Part shown: positions 52,336-62,798 of the stretch, one piece after another
How positions within the stretch are numbered: position 1 is the stretch's first letter
How the letters are laid out: the number at the start of each line of letters is the position of its first letter
From: Mesostigma viride
Lineage: Eukaryota; Streptophyta; Mesostigmatophyceae; Mesostigmatales; Mesostigmataceae
Assembly (NCBI GenBank): GCA_009746045.1
Contig: RPFO01000310.1
Coordinates: 4,165,647 to 4,229,646 of the forward strand
Length of the DNA stretch: 64,000 nt
Direction: 5' to 3'
Made by a program: the position numbers and the translations under genes
Notes under the pieces: generated by a model
Told to the model about the DNA's origin: nothing
What the model saw: only the letters and a program-made list of their open reading frames with translations
The model's database searches: none

Positions 52336-55300
52336 CTGCACGTAAGCACATGCCAATTAACATGAATACGGAAGGGTCGTGTGAGAAATCAATGAAGCCA
52401 TGGACTGATGCAAAAAAACTTATGTAGAAATATATTAAGTTTGCCTCCTACGGCAATGTGGGGCCCCACCGGGTCATCCCCTTTGTCCTTGCGGAGTTCG
52501 GGGCCATGGGCCCCAAGACAGCGGAGTTTTTCCACGAGTGCTGCCAGCGCCGTGAAGACCGCCTCGACCTCGAGGGTCAGACCGCCCCGTGGTCGGCCCG
52601 CACGTGGTCCTCGTATTGGCGGCAGCGTCTGTCACTCGCCCTCACTCGCACCGTGGCTGATGTGTTATTCCGCCGCATCCGGGCCGACTTTGTCGCGACC
52701 CATGCGGTCTAGATTCCTTCCAGGCCTGCATGGTGGGCCGGCAGCGCTGTTGCTGCGTGTAGTTTTGTGATGTATAGTTAGTTGTACCTTGTGCCGCTGG
52801 CGTGATCCTTGGATGTCTGTGTCAGATTACTATTAATTTCTTCAGGGTTATTCTCCCAGTTCTCGGGTTTTTCCTTATGTTGCATGCCTATCTCACCTCC
52901 GTAATCTATCATTCTCAATGAAAATATATTAAGGTACTTATTAAACTCGTTTATTGAAAATGAAATTTACCGGCCGAATGTACCGTTGGAGCGTGGAAGG
53001 GCATCCTTGGTCGATCGAAGATATCCGTCAATGCGGTCAACGGTGCGGTCGATGTCCCTGGCGGCGCCTCAACATCGACCACCTCAGTCGGGCGCATCAA
53101 TCCGGCAAACGCCGGCCCTCCACCTGAGACTGTCGGCGGACCCTCCACGTTACGAGCCTCAAATACCCTCTTCTGCAGTGGGGTGCTCGCAACAAAATCC
53201 GTGTCAGCCGACGGGACCGGATCGTCATCCTCATTCAGCAGTATCGTGTCCGGGCATTGCTCCATCCCCGTCGGGCGGGGGGGCAAAGTCATCACAACCG
53301 TCCTTCCTGACGACGGTACGGGATCGTCATCCATACCCAAAGAAACCGAGGCGAGGGCGGGGGTCCCCTCAACCGGGGGTCCCCATGAATCCTGACGAGG
53401 CCTCATTCCCATCTGTCGGACACGACCGCCTCCCGTAAATCGGGAACGCCCGCCGGCGCTACCAGTAACAGGCCGCGAGCCTGCTTCCTGCTGGCGATCC
53501 CCATCCACATCACAGATACGCCCGCCGGCGTTACCAGTAACAGGCTGCGAGCCTCCTTCCTGCTGGCGATCCCCCTCATCACAGATACGCCCGCCGGCGT
53601 TTCCAGTAACAGGCCGCGAGCCTCCTTCCTGCTGGCGATCCCCCTCCTCATCACAGATACGCCCGCCGGCGTTTCCAGTAACAGGCCGCGAGCCTCCTTC
53701 CTGCTGGCGATCCCCCTCCTCATCACAGATACGCCCGCCGGCGTTTCCAACGACAGGCCTCGAGTCTCCTTCACCAGCACGCTGGCGCTTACCTCCCCCC
53801 CTTTTGTCTTCATCCCCCCCATTGTCTCCTCCCGCGAGCCTCCAGCATCCCGACTGCGCTTTTTCCCTCCCCTTCCATCTCCTCCCCCGTCCCTCTCCTC
53901 CTGGCCATCCCCTTTCTCCTCCTCGCCATCCCCTTTCTCCCCCTCCGCCTCGTCCCCCTCCTCCCCGGGCGGGTGCCCATCAGCATGATCCTCCTCCTCG
54001 TCCTCCTCGTCCTCCTCGTCCTCCTCGTCCTCCTCATCCTCCTCCTTCTCATCCTCCTCCCCCTCCTCCCCCTCTTCCTCGTCCTCTTCCCCCTTCTCCG
54101 AACCATCATCCTCATCAGACGAAGGATCGTCGTCGGCTTTAAAGTAGGCGAGGCCTGTCCACCCATCTTGAAGAAGCCTATATTTGATAAGTCGGACCAG
54201 GCGCTTCCACCGGCGGATATGGGCGGGCTCCCCGAACACCAGCAGAACTCTGGAGGGTCCCTTCAACAGGGCCTTGGTGATCCGGTCAACCACATCCCAC
54301 ACGACCGGGCTCAAATGCGAGGAGGGTTTGGGAATGTTGCTCTCCTCCGGAATGCATTCTGGTTCCCACTCGCGCAGGTTCCTCCACTTCTCGTTGCTGT
54401 CAGCTGCCAGGTCCAGCACAGCAAACGCCTGGTCCTTCAGCGACCGAGGAACTTTGTCAGACCCCGTCCACAACTCGTCCACCACGTTCGTCACCACCAG
54501 ATCCTTTCTTTTTTCGTTTTCCTCCCATGTCATTGTCCTGTATGCGATCCAGTCGGATCCCATCCTCACCCCCTTCCAAGAGCTGTAGGCGTACAACCTG
54601 TCCCGCCACCCCTTCTTGGCCTTGGTAGTCCCCTTGCCCTCCTCCTCCTCAACCACCTCCTCCGCCGCCGCCTCCACTGGCACACCCAGCAGATGTTTGG
54701 TCTTCACACCCAAATCGTCATACAAATGACGGGGGTGGGAAGCGAGCAGCCCTCTCGGGAACTTCCAGTCCTTCTGGTCGACCACTTTCCTTTTAGCCGG
54801 CGGAAGATCCCTCAGCTTGAGAATGATCGCCCTCGTGGCCGTGACGACCACCCGCCAAAAGTCTCTGGTCAGGCGGCAGTCGGCGATGAACTTGTCGAGG
54901 TCCGTGGCGAAGGTGCCCTTCAGCTTCACGCCAAACACGTGCTCCCTCACCAATACGGGGTTGAAGGTCCCGTCTAGTTGTTTGCAAGCGGCCATCAGGG
55001 GGGGGTTCTCCAGGAACTTGATGTGGGCGAATTGCACGGCCGCCTCTTTCAAATTCTTGGCGACTTCCATTATTTTTATCAGGTTGCTGGGAGGGGCCTC
55101 ACAGGACATGATCGGCGCTTGGATCAGGCTGTCGAAGTACTGGAAACTCGCAAGTTCCCGATGCGCGGTGAAAATGGACAGTTCGTGCGCCTTGTCTTTA
55201 GGGCGCGCGTCAAGGAAGTCTTGCCGAGCCGCGATATCCTGTGCGATCGCCGGCTTGCCGTCGACAACGGGCTTCAAAGGGTCCTCACACCAGAACAGCC

Positions 55301-58300
55301 AGCGCTGCATGAAGTTCTTCTGGTCCGGCCCCCACTTGTCGGTCTCTTCAGCCCCCCCTGCCTTGTCGCCGGCGCCGTCCCCTTCGGCCTTGGCTTGCTC
55401 TCCTTTCTGCCAAAAGGGCTTCACAATCGCCCAGATCTTGCCGTACAGAGGAGTTGGGAGAGACACGCCCTTCCCTCTCTTGACGGGTCCATATGCCTGG
55501 TAGGCCCGGTGCACATCCCCCAGCGCTGAGCCCCACGTTGCCTTGGCTTGGGCTGTGTCCTCCGCGTTCATGGCGTTCCCGAGCTGCCTGACAATGCCGA
55601 TCATCTCGCCGACTCGTTCGGAAACCTGCATCGCCGTATGGCAAAAACGCGCAGAGACACATCGACAGTCCTCCCAAATAAGCACAACTCAACTGAGAAC
55701 AATAAAGCGACTCACAGAAACGCCGGCGGTCGCATCTTGACCAAAATATGGAATACTAAGGTGGAACATGAAAACCCCTTATAGAAACGCCGGCGGTCGC
55801 ATCTTGACCGAACTAATGGCATACTGAAATTAACACAAGAAAACCACTTATAGAAACGCCGGCGGTCGCAACCTGGCTTACCTTCTGTTCACGGATCTGC
55901 CACCAGGTCGGCAGGATGGTCTCACCCTTGAGCATCTGCACGTCCACCCCCCCGAAATTCGTCCAATCAGTTGCCCACTCCTCCAGCTTCGCCGCGGCCA
56001 CGGTCTTCGTGACCTCCTGCTCCTTCCCTCCCCGCGCAACGACCCTGAGCTTTTCCGCCTTCATGAAACCATTCAGCATTGCCTTGTACCACACAGATCT
56101 TTGGTCCACGGTCATATTTGGGGTGACCAGTTCGAATTTCACCGATTTGATGAGTGTGGTAAAGTGGTTCCCGTCCAGCACGAGAAAGCCGCAAATGGCT
56201 GGCGGCAACGGTGGCTTTCTCTCGAGTGGAGCCATCTCCCAGGCGGACTTGCACAAACTGTCCAAAAGCGCGGCCTTTCTCACGTCCACGGGCTTAACCC
56301 CTAAATGGTCTTGCTGCCGATTTTCCGCCAAAAATCGAGTTCCAGCCGATGCATCGGCCCCTTCTCGGGGGACCAGATGCCGCGAAATCTATTGAGAATT
56401 AGGAAAAGTTTAGCTGAGAAGATCGAAAGTTTATAAAATTCTTCACAGCATGGTACTAGGGTTTGCATACTTTTGACAAAGTTATAGAGGTGTTCTGGCC
56501 GGTCAAAGTACAAGGGGTCAGGGTACTTTTTCACGTACAACGTGCATTCCGGAAAACGACGACCTGGCCATGGCGGCTTGCGCCCACGCATGGCATTTAC
56601 GTTTGCGTTCGAATTTTCTGGCCAAACTTAGGATATTGATTTTAAACGTCCTAAAGATGATACAGGCCAATTTTTGGTTCGCGGGAATGCCATTTGATAG
56701 GTGTCGGCAGCGTTCTTGCTGGAAAAAACTGCGATCAGGCCGGACGATAGAAACGTTGACAGCAATACCTTTCCGGCGTATTTTAAAGGATATATTGGTT
56801 TCTTTGTACTTTTTATGATACATAGTAGTCGTAAACGTGCAAGGGTGGCCAGAAATCGCCGAATCCAGCGACCATGCTGCACAACTTTGGTGTGCCGAAA
56901 TGCGCCATTTTGCGGCCACCGCCTGGGCCAAGTTAACGCCATCCATGCCTGGTAAAGCTTAAGCATCGTTTTCCTATCGATGTTTGACGTTTATATATAC
57001 GTTCTAGCTTGTGTAGCACATTCTTTTTGCACTATTCATGCTCTTTCTTGACCCTGGCCTGGCCCCTTTCTAAAACACCCTTCTTAGATGCTTCCCTCAG
57101 TCAGTTGACCTGCCACAGGGTGATGGTGATAAGTTTTAGAGGCTGTATGGGTTTGAATACCTCCATATATGTTTGTTATACATTTCCCATACACATATTG
57201 CATGAGTGTGAGGCAGTTGGCTGGTCTCTGTGGCATCATCAAGCACGTAACCGGTGAGTAAAAGCTTCCCATTGACAGCATGTGCCACCAGGTGTGCTGG
57301 CCATCACCTGGCAAGCTATAGCAGCTTAGGCCTAGTTTATCCTTGCTAGGGCAGGCTGAAATAGGCTCAACACCACTAGTTTGTTGGTGGCTGCCTCCTA
57401 GAATGCATGCCTTGCGTAGGGTGTCCGTACCACGTTACCTACGTGCATGGACAAGGTGGCACCTGCACATAGGTGCCATGTAAGGGCAGTGTGATGATGC
57501 AGTTATGTTTCCCCATCATTGTGGAAGGGAAATGTATTGTTTGGCATGGTTGGTGGCCATATTAGGAGGTAGTATGCCCACCCCTACTCCCTTGGTTGCT
57601 TTTTACCAACGGTACCCCTATGGGCTGTACTGGGTGTAACTGCTGGTATACCCACCCAAATTATGACCCCAATAGCTCAAACTGTTCAGCAACTAATTGT
57701 TTATCATCCCTGAAGTGGTAGGTGCCTAGGTCTTATAACATAATTCAAAATGCACATTCTACCAAAAATGAAAACGCGCGTCTTGACCCCCCTGACTTTG
57801 ACGGCAGTTAAACATGGCCTACCCTGCATATATGTGAGGTTGTGATATACCAACCCGAGGGGCAACTCATGGACATGCTTGGCCCCCAAGGACAGCCATT
57901 GGATATGGGTAGGTTGGATGGCATCTGGTTTGCAAAATTGTGAAGATCCAGCCGATTTATCGGCAGGATCTCAGACCATTTAGGGGTTAAGATCGTCCAG
58001 AATATCGGCCGGTCCTGTCAGAACCGCGGTGGAAGCAGCTTCGGCCATCTCCTTGGCCGAGCTCGTTCGCAGGTAGATATCAATCTCTTTGTCAGTCATT
58101 GCGCGAGCGTAGCCAGCCTTCATTGTCCGTGCCCCCCCCATCTCCCCGAAGAGTTGCGCGAGCTGACGCTGGGTACCTTCCTTTTTCGTCCATTCATGAA
58201 AACTGTTGGGGCACCGGTCAGCCAAAAACTGGAACGAGTACCGCCACACAGGAATCACCAGCTTGTCGTGGCCGTAGTCGGACTCCGAGTTTGCAAAAAT

Positions 58301-60891
58301 GGTGGCGTTCTGCTCGGCTCTAGACAGATGCAAGTCTCGTGCGAGGAGCTTCTGAGGCCCAACGAACAGGTTCCTTGTCCACACCCGATTTCGATGCACC
58401 AAGGCTTTGGACATGTCATCGAGGTCCCGAGGCTGAACGGCAAGCTGCTTCCGCAACCGTTTGCCCTTCGCGATCTCATCGTTCACATCCAGGATGTCAT
58501 CATCATCCTGCGACACCGGGGACTTCTCCCATTTCTCAAGCAGAGACACGGGAGCATCCGCAACCTCCACCTCCTTTCCTTTCCCCTTTCCCTTCAGCGC
58601 CTTCCCCTTGTAGGTCGCAAGTGCTTCGGAGAGTCCCTTCTGGTTCGTCGACGGCAGCAGTCCACGTACTCGCTACTTTCCACATCCGAGCTGCGCGTGC
58701 TGGTCGAGGCTGATTGAGTACAGGATGGCCGCGTGGGTCGCCCTCTCGGCCTGCACGTACTGCAGTGATGCGAAAAAATCAGGAAAGCATAACCAAAAGG
58801 AAAAAGTAAATGTCGATTGAGAAACGCCGGCCGTCGCAACCTACATGAAACCTGAACCTCAACATCAAAGCCCCCCTCACAACAGAGGTATACTTACCTC
58901 GTTCCCCTTAACAATGATATGAAAAAATCAGGAAAGCATAACCGAAAGGAATAAAGTAAATGTCACACTTGAGAAACGCCGGCCGTCGCAACCTAGATGA
59001 AACCTAAACCTCAAGATCAAAGCCCCCCTCACAACAGAGGTACACTTGGCTCATTTCCCTCAACGATGCGAAATCAGGAAAGGAAGTAAGTGTTAGTCAA
59101 AAGGAAGTAAGTGTCACACTTAAGAAACGCCGGCCGTCGCAACCTACATGAAACGTGGACCTCAAGAACAAAGCCCCCCTCACAACAGAGGTAGACTTAC
59201 CTCATTCCCCTCAACCGCTGCTGCTTCAGCCGCTTTCTTCGACCCCTTCGCGATCTTCGGAGACTTGTCCCGGCGGGCATCGTGTTCCTTCAACATCTTG
59301 ATCAGAGTCTTGGCGTCCGCCATCGTCACCGTCTTCAGTTTACACTTCCTCTCCTTCGCTTTGCCCTCGAACAGGTTCTCCTGCATCCACTTTATCAAGG
59401 CCTTGGCGCTCGGGATCTCCTCAGGCTGTGTGGCTCCATCGGGCGGCACGCATTCTTCACGATCAACTCAGCGACTTGATGGAGAGTCATCATCTGGTTC
59501 CGTACCTCAGGTGGGGCTGTTTCCGTTCTCACCTCGGCCACAACCCGCTTTGCTAACGTCCTCAGTTTATAAGCATCCGCTTGCTCCTTAAAGCGTGTCA
59601 TTTTCGCAGTATCGCCGTCGCTTCCACCCGCGCCCTCTGACACAGGCTCACCGACAGCGATAGCCCCCTCTCCCTGGAGATTTGCCCCACCCTGACGACC
59701 GGCTTCCTGCAAGAACATTATCAACGGAAGATTTTTAATGTAAGAAAAGTGTAGAGAAACGCCGGCCGTCGTAACTCTGTCAATTGAGGACGAACCTAAA
59801 CTTTCAATTTGTAAGTCAACGGTAACTTACCCTTCCCCCCTCTGCAGTGGAACCACCGTAAGATCCACTTCCCCTCCTGTCACCGCCCTCTTGCTGCTCG
59901 AACGGACTTCCCTGTAAAAATAGCAAACGCGATTGTCCATTCACAAGAAAAAAATTACTACAAAAATAAACAAGGATATACGCACGCAAACCTTTTCAAT
60001 ACAAGTAAACCGGAGAGGAATCTGACGCACTCATGTACCTGGGTGCTTCCCGCCATTGAGCGGGCTTCTCTTGCACCCACGTCCTCTCGCCGGCCCTGCG
60101 AACATTTCAACGGAAAGTAAAAATCCGCTTAGTTGTCGGAAATGACATGTCTGGCGAATATTGCAAAAAAATGCGTATTGTATTTCACGACATCAATTTA
60201 ATGGGCGGAGACTTACGAAGATCGGCCCGCCACCTTCCAAATTGCCCAGCGTCATATCGAAAACATCGAGGACTTCCCCTCCATCGACCCCCTTCCCCCT
60301 TCCCCTCTGGCCGCGGCGGGGGCATATCGCCCGTCGCGACCGGCTTGGAAGTCGCGGGGGGATCCCTTGCGGTTGAGGGCACTGCGGCCGACTCGTGCAC
60401 ACTCTCCCCCCTCTTTTGGGCTACTGCGGCAGGCGCGGCATGGGAGGGCGCGGCGGCTACTGTCTCTGGCGCATTCTGAGCCAACCGACGCAACCTTAGC
60501 TCCTGCTGGAGCAGGGTTTCGAAACGAGGCATGAATGTGCGCTTGGAGGTATAAGGCACCTTGGCGACTTCAGGTTTGTCATTAAGGATGTCTTGGTACA
60601 GCGCGAATTGCTGTTCACGAGTGCCATTCGCGAGTCGCTCAAACCGCTCAATCTGAATCCGCTTAACCGGATCGTCCACCATCTCAAGACCACCGTGGTA
60701 CTCATCCTTCCCAGTGACCGCGGCAAAGCTGACACCAGATTCCACCATTGGGGGCGGCGTGCCCTCCCTTGCACGCTTGTGAGGAGGCTGTTGTGAGGAG
60801 GCGCCTTGGGCCTGAACTGGTTGCCCTTCAGACCCTTCCCCCTAGGGGGAGAGTCGCCGACCACCTGCGATGTAGGGCCGCCCTTTTCCAT
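51641..60891 (-). CDS. Large multi-exon gene of unrecognised family (about 1,900 aa)
   Basis: Exons, right to left: 60,891-60,217; 60,095-60,039; 59,911-59,831; 59,706-59,201; about 58,672-57,987 joined across a piggyBac-type insertion to 56,293-55,882; 55,625-52,971; 52,335-51,641 (stop TGA). All internal boundaries are GT-AG and phases agree wherever I could test them (exon pair 55,882/55,625 and pair 52,971/52,335). The first acceptor (TTTGTTGTTGCAG) is followed directly by ATG, so 60,891 may be the start with a 5' UTR intron, or an internal exon. I recognise no catalytic domain. Visible features are Pro/Lys-rich low complexity at the start, a long helical middle, an acidic Glu/Asp tract and a 24-residue repeat. 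Single-base frame breaks occur in at least four exons. It could be lineage-specific or element-derived. Confidence 0.55.
52440..52921 (+). mobile_element. 5'-truncated LINE fragment in an intron, 12-bp target-site duplication
   Basis: AAATATATTAAG flanks the 482-bp insert on both sides (52,428-52,439 and 52,922-52,933). The insert encodes the end of an RT protein (RVIPFVLAEFGAMGPKTAEF, SSYWRQRLSLALTRT, VLFRRIRADFVA) and then a 3' UTR matching 19,621-19,770. It lies in the last intron of the minus-strand gene, antisense to it, without touching the splice sites. Confidence 0.88.
52971..55625 (-). CDS. Main exon of the unrecognised large gene: helical region, acidic tract, repeats
   Basis: Starts VSERVGEMIGIVRQLGNAMN in phase 0 with the previous exon. 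Contains a helical region (RDIPs absent; YFDSLIQAPIMSCE, DLDKFIADCRLTRDFWRVVV, PSRVLLVFGEPAHIRRWKRL). It then has about 60 residues dominated by Glu/Asp (EEDEEEGEEGEEDEKEEDEE) and five units of about 24 residues containing ETPAGVS. The frame shifts near 53,450, and the final 180 residues (MDDDPVPSSGRTVV, NVEGPPTVSGGGPAFAG) read in another frame to the donor at 52,971. No domain recognised. The acidic tract suggests a nuclear or chromatin role, but that is a guess. Confidence 0.6.
53443..53747 (-). repeat. Five in-exon units carrying the 20-bp CGCCGGCG motif
   Basis: Copies start at 53,443, 53,515, 53,584, 53,656 and 53,728, 69-72 bp apart. On the gene strand each reads about GAAACGCCGGCGGGCGTATC, translated ETPAGVS. 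These copies lie on the opposite strand to the intronic copies of the same motif. Confidence 0.9.
55717..55872 (+). repeat. Three intronic copies of the 20-bp motif
   Basis: GAAACGCCGGCGGTCGCATC at 55,717 and 55,784, and GAAACGCCGGCGGTCGCAAC at 55,853. They lie in a tandem unit of 67-69 bp that fills most of a 256-bp intron of the minus-strand gene. The last copy ends 10 bases from the 5' splice site. Confidence 0.92.
55882..58672 (-). CDS. Exon of the large gene, split by a piggyBac-type insertion
   Basis: Right part (58,672-57,987): KGKGKGKEVEVADAPVSLLE, then IVRPs absent; NLFVGPQKLLARDLHLSRAE, WRYSFQFLADRCPNSFHEW and LTGPADILDDL. Left part (56,293-55,882): KPVDVRKAALLDSLCKSAWE to PTWWQIREQK. 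Deleting 56,298-57,986 plus one TTAA gives GAC GAT CTT AAG CCC GTG, one frame through the junction (ILDDLKPVDV). An upstream extension to 58,759 contains an in-frame TAG, so I place the acceptor at AAAGTAG (58,673). As it stands the exon stops in the inserted element. Confidence 0.62.
56298..57986. mobile_element. piggyBac-type non-autonomous element, 1,689 bp, within a coding exon
   Basis: Inverted termini begin CCCCTAAATGGTCT and both ends carry CTGCCGAT and CAGCCGAT-like subterminal phrases. TTAA lies directly outside each end (56,294-56,297 and 57,987-57,990). TTAA target sites with a CCCT/CCCC start are the hallmark of piggyBac. Interior ORFs (up to 142 aa) show no transposase, so mobilisation would need an enzyme elsewhere. 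piggyBac elements are known for exact excision, and the host frame here would be repaired by it. Confidence 0.85.
58821..59143 (+). repeat. About 151-bp tandem repeat carrying the motif and a copied splice donor
   Basis: The motif GAAACGCCGGCCGTCGCAAC is at 58,821, 58,973 and 59,124. Each unit also includes GCCCCCCTCACAACAGAGGT and, at its right edge, a copy of the exon end plus donor. On the gene strand these read GAACGAG|GTAAGT near 58,900 (intact), AATGAG|CCAAGT near 59,052 (donor lost), and the real one, AATGAG|GTAAGT, at 59,200. Confidence 0.9.
59201..59706 (-). CDS. Exon of the unrecognised large gene
   Basis: Acceptor TGTTCTTGCAG at 59,707; donor GAG|GTAAGT. Reads EAGRQGGANLQGEGAIAVGE to HQVAELIVKN. 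After a one-base shift near 59,452 it reads PPDGATQPEEIPSAKALIKW, VTMADAKTLIKMLKEH and KGSKKAAEAAAVEGNE. Helical and charged; Lys-rich near the end. The 506-nt length fits one missing base. Confidence 0.6.
59756..59775 (+). repeat. Single intronic copy of the 20-bp motif
   Basis: GAAACGCCGGCCGTCGTAAC in the 124-bp intron between the exons ending 59,831 and starting 59,706. Confidence 0.88.
59831..59911 (-). CDS. 81-bp internal exon of the large gene
   Basis: Acceptor CTATTTTTACAG, donor AAGG|GTAAGT, 27 codons: SPFEQQEGGDRRGSGSYGG and on. Length divisible by three; Gly/Ser-rich linker. Confidence 0.55.
60039..60095 (-). CDS. 57-bp internal exon of the large gene
   Basis: Acceptor TGTTCGCAG, donor CCCAG|GTACAT, 19 codons (GRREDVGAREARSMAGSTQ). 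Too short for ORF-based detection; supported by its splice sites and by the divisibility of its length by three. Confidence 0.5.
60217..60891 (-). CDS. First recognised exon of the large gene
   Basis: After the acceptor it reads MEKGGPTSQVVGDSPPRG. The frame shifts at a CCCCCTAGGGGG run into EGQPVQAQGASSQQPPHKRA and REGTPPPMVESGVSFAAV, then IERFERLANGTREQQFALYQ and RTFMPRFETLLQQELRLRRL. Another shift lies near 60,300, where DVFDMTLGNLEGGGPIF leads to the donor GTAAGT. A PPHKRAREG basic cluster could be a nuclear localisation signal. No domain recognised. Confidence 0.5.
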
Positions 60892-61054
60892 CTGCAACAA
60901 CAAAACAAAAAAATTGGAAAAATCATACGAGTCAGCAGGAAGATGCGCCCCACGTCGCAACTCAATACAAAAAATGCATCATTATGTCAAGGTACAAACA
61001 ACGTTATAATTCAGAATGAACAGAGATTCATAACAAGAGAACGACGCACTAAAA

Positions 61055-61074
61055 GATGCGACCGCCGTCGCAAC
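61055..61074 (+). repeat. Intronic copy of the 20-bp motif (diverged)
   Basis: GATGCGACCGCCGTCGCAAC lies between the exon ending at 61,160 and the one starting at 60,891. The left half has changed but the CGTCGCAAC half is kept. Confidence 0.6.
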
Positions 61075-61159
61075 TTTCGTCAATTCACTCTCTATACAAA
61101 CAACTCTATGTCCCTCATAAAGAATCATTTGGCAAGGAAATGCAAAAAAATTCGGTTAC

Positions 61160-61725
61160 CAACTCCGTCGACCCATAAGTGGTTCGCGAATGGGAAATCG
61201 CTGCTGATTTTCGGTCGGGCCCTTCATGGTATTTTCGAAATCTCGAGGCAAGGTTGCGCGGAAGAGGGCCCTCCTAATCATGCGTGCGATCGGACTGGCC
61301 ATGGAAAGGGATAGCTGGTTCCTGGACTGCCTTGCACGGTCAACCATCTTGAAACTTCCCCTAAGAAGGAAATCAGACGTCAGACGGTTGAATATGCGAA
61401 CGTCAAGATTTGACCAACCCATCATCCATTCAACCACCTTCTCCGCGGCATCATGGAAGACCTGGCTCTCATCCTCCATTCCTCCAGACCCAAACACACA
61501 ATCGGCCGTGTTGTCGTCGTGCCTCCTAAGGCGAATGTTCACGTCCTCTTTGTCATCATCCATTTCCGACAGCCGAATTACAGCCCTTTTGGCTCCGTCC
61601 ACTCCATCCTCAAGAAGGACGTCCATCTGCGCCCCTCCCACACAATTGTTGTCAACGTATTGTTGCAGATGACGGGAAATCATGTCCTTTCCGAAAGCTA
61701 CGATGTGTTCCCCACACAGACCCAT
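61160..61725 (-). CDS. Exon or small gene, unrecognised
   Basis: Reads MGLCGEHIVAFGKDMISRHL, VDNNCVGGAQMDVLLEDG, DDDKEDVNIRLRRHDDNTAD, EKVVEWMMGWSNLDVRIFNR and ends at MGRRSW. The donor G|GTAACC at 61,159 would leave phase 2, which meets TGA at the next exon, so this may instead be the final exon of a separate gene with stop TAA. Composition is clearly protein-like (acidic middle, basic tail). No family recognised. Confidence 0.5.
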
Positions 61726-61954
61726 GTCGGTAATTGACAGCTTTTTACATTTCCTATCCCGGCACTTCTTTCGGGATCCTTCTCAAAAATCCGGAAAACA
61801 GCGTCCTGATATGGACGTCCCCTTATGTCGACCGTCAGACTGGACATCTGCGAAACCAGAACATACCGGCCGCGAGTAGTTTATATTATTAAAAAAAACT
61901 GGCAGTCATCTTCATCTATTTATGCGAGCTAAAATTTGAAGAAAATGCAACAAA

Positions 61955-62113
61955 GAAACGCCCTGGGGCGCAACTTCCTCAACAACCACTTTCCACGTAC
62001 AAACGAATGGCAATCACATCGACTACGATTGTCACTACATACGAATGTCCAGACAATAAATGTGTATGTAGAGGGGGTGCATTCAACACCAGAGAAACGC
62101 CGGCGGGCGCAAC
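61955..62113 (+). repeat. Two more copies of the 20-bp motif
   Basis: GAAACGCCCTGGGGCGCAAC at 61,955 (a variant with an altered centre) and GAAACGCCGGCGGGCGCAAC at 62,094, in the non-coding interval between minus-strand exons. Confidence 0.8.
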
Positions 62114-62251
62114 TCATATCATTAACCGGCCCCGGAAAATAAAATTCAAAAAACGTTTTGAAATTTTTTATTGTACTTGTTTATTAATACGAAGGTTTGG
62201 CACAAAGAAGGCGCAACTTGTACAGCAACATTGCGGTATTAGATGATCTAT

Positions 62252-62449
62252 TCAATATGCGATTGATGTTCTGAAACCTTCCAGACTTTCACAATGTCTG
62301 GTACGACCGATCGGACGAGGAGTGGAATCGGAAGCGAGCCAGTAATCCTCAACTATTTTTTTGATGTACAATGGAAGACTCCTTCCATTTCGTCGAACTG
62401 TGTCGGTCCTTTGCCTTTTGGGCGAACTCTCCTCAACCTCCACCATTTC
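62252..62449 (-). CDS. Small exon, unrecognised
   Basis: The acceptor TTCGCGCAG precedes GAAATGG; reads MVEVEESSPKRQRTDTVRRN, LPLYIKKIVEDYWLASDS and TRHCESLEGFRTSIAY then stop. A basic SPKRQR stretch is present. No domain recognised. Confidence 0.4.
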   Translation of the reverse strand, partial: EMVEVEESSPKRQRTDTVRRNGRSLPLYIKKIVEDYWLASDSTPRPIGRTRHCESLEGFRTSIAY

Positions 62450-62522
62450 CTGCGCGAAGGAATAAAATGATACGTTTTAAATAAACATTAATTTATTAAA
62501 AAAATATTATATAAACAAGTTG

Positions 62523-62752
62523 TTATTCCTCGGAATAGTTTTTTTTTATCCATTCCACAAACGCGTTTGTCACAAAGACCTTCCATGCTTTCTCAAGAAC
62601 TTGTCCCCCCGATGTTTTCGAGTAATCAAACTCGTCATCCGAAGAAACCAACTCCGGCACATCCTCCGAGAGGGTCTCTACGTTGTCATCGGCTTTCCTT
62701 TTACGCTTGTGGTTTCCGAGGCATTTTTTTGGTTCTTCTTCTGACATTCGTT
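62523..62752 (-). CDS. Small exon, paralogue-like to the exon at 63.4 kb
   Basis: Acceptor CGTTTGTTGCAG, then AACGAATG; reads MSEEEPKKCLGNHKRKRKAD, EDVPELVSSDDEFDYSKTSG and AFVEWIKKNYSEE then TAA. The first codons and the intron end align with those at 63,432 (both have a C-x-GN phrase followed by a KK or KRK cluster). The donor at 62,890 of the upstream exon joins it in frame. Confidence 0.45.
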
Positions 62753-62798
62753 CTGCAACAAACGAGTCATTTCGAGGGGGGTGTGGTTTTAGGGTGTA

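Noticed and set aside
53804-54977. Plus-strand ORFs with long Leu/Pro runs opposite the acidic tract.
   Set aside because: They are the complement of the Glu/Asp codons (GAG/GAC) of the minus-strand exon.
56518-56946. 142-aa minus-strand ORF inside the piggyBac-type element as a transposase.
   Set aside because: Too short and without DDD-type motifs; overlapping ORFs of similar length occur in other frames.
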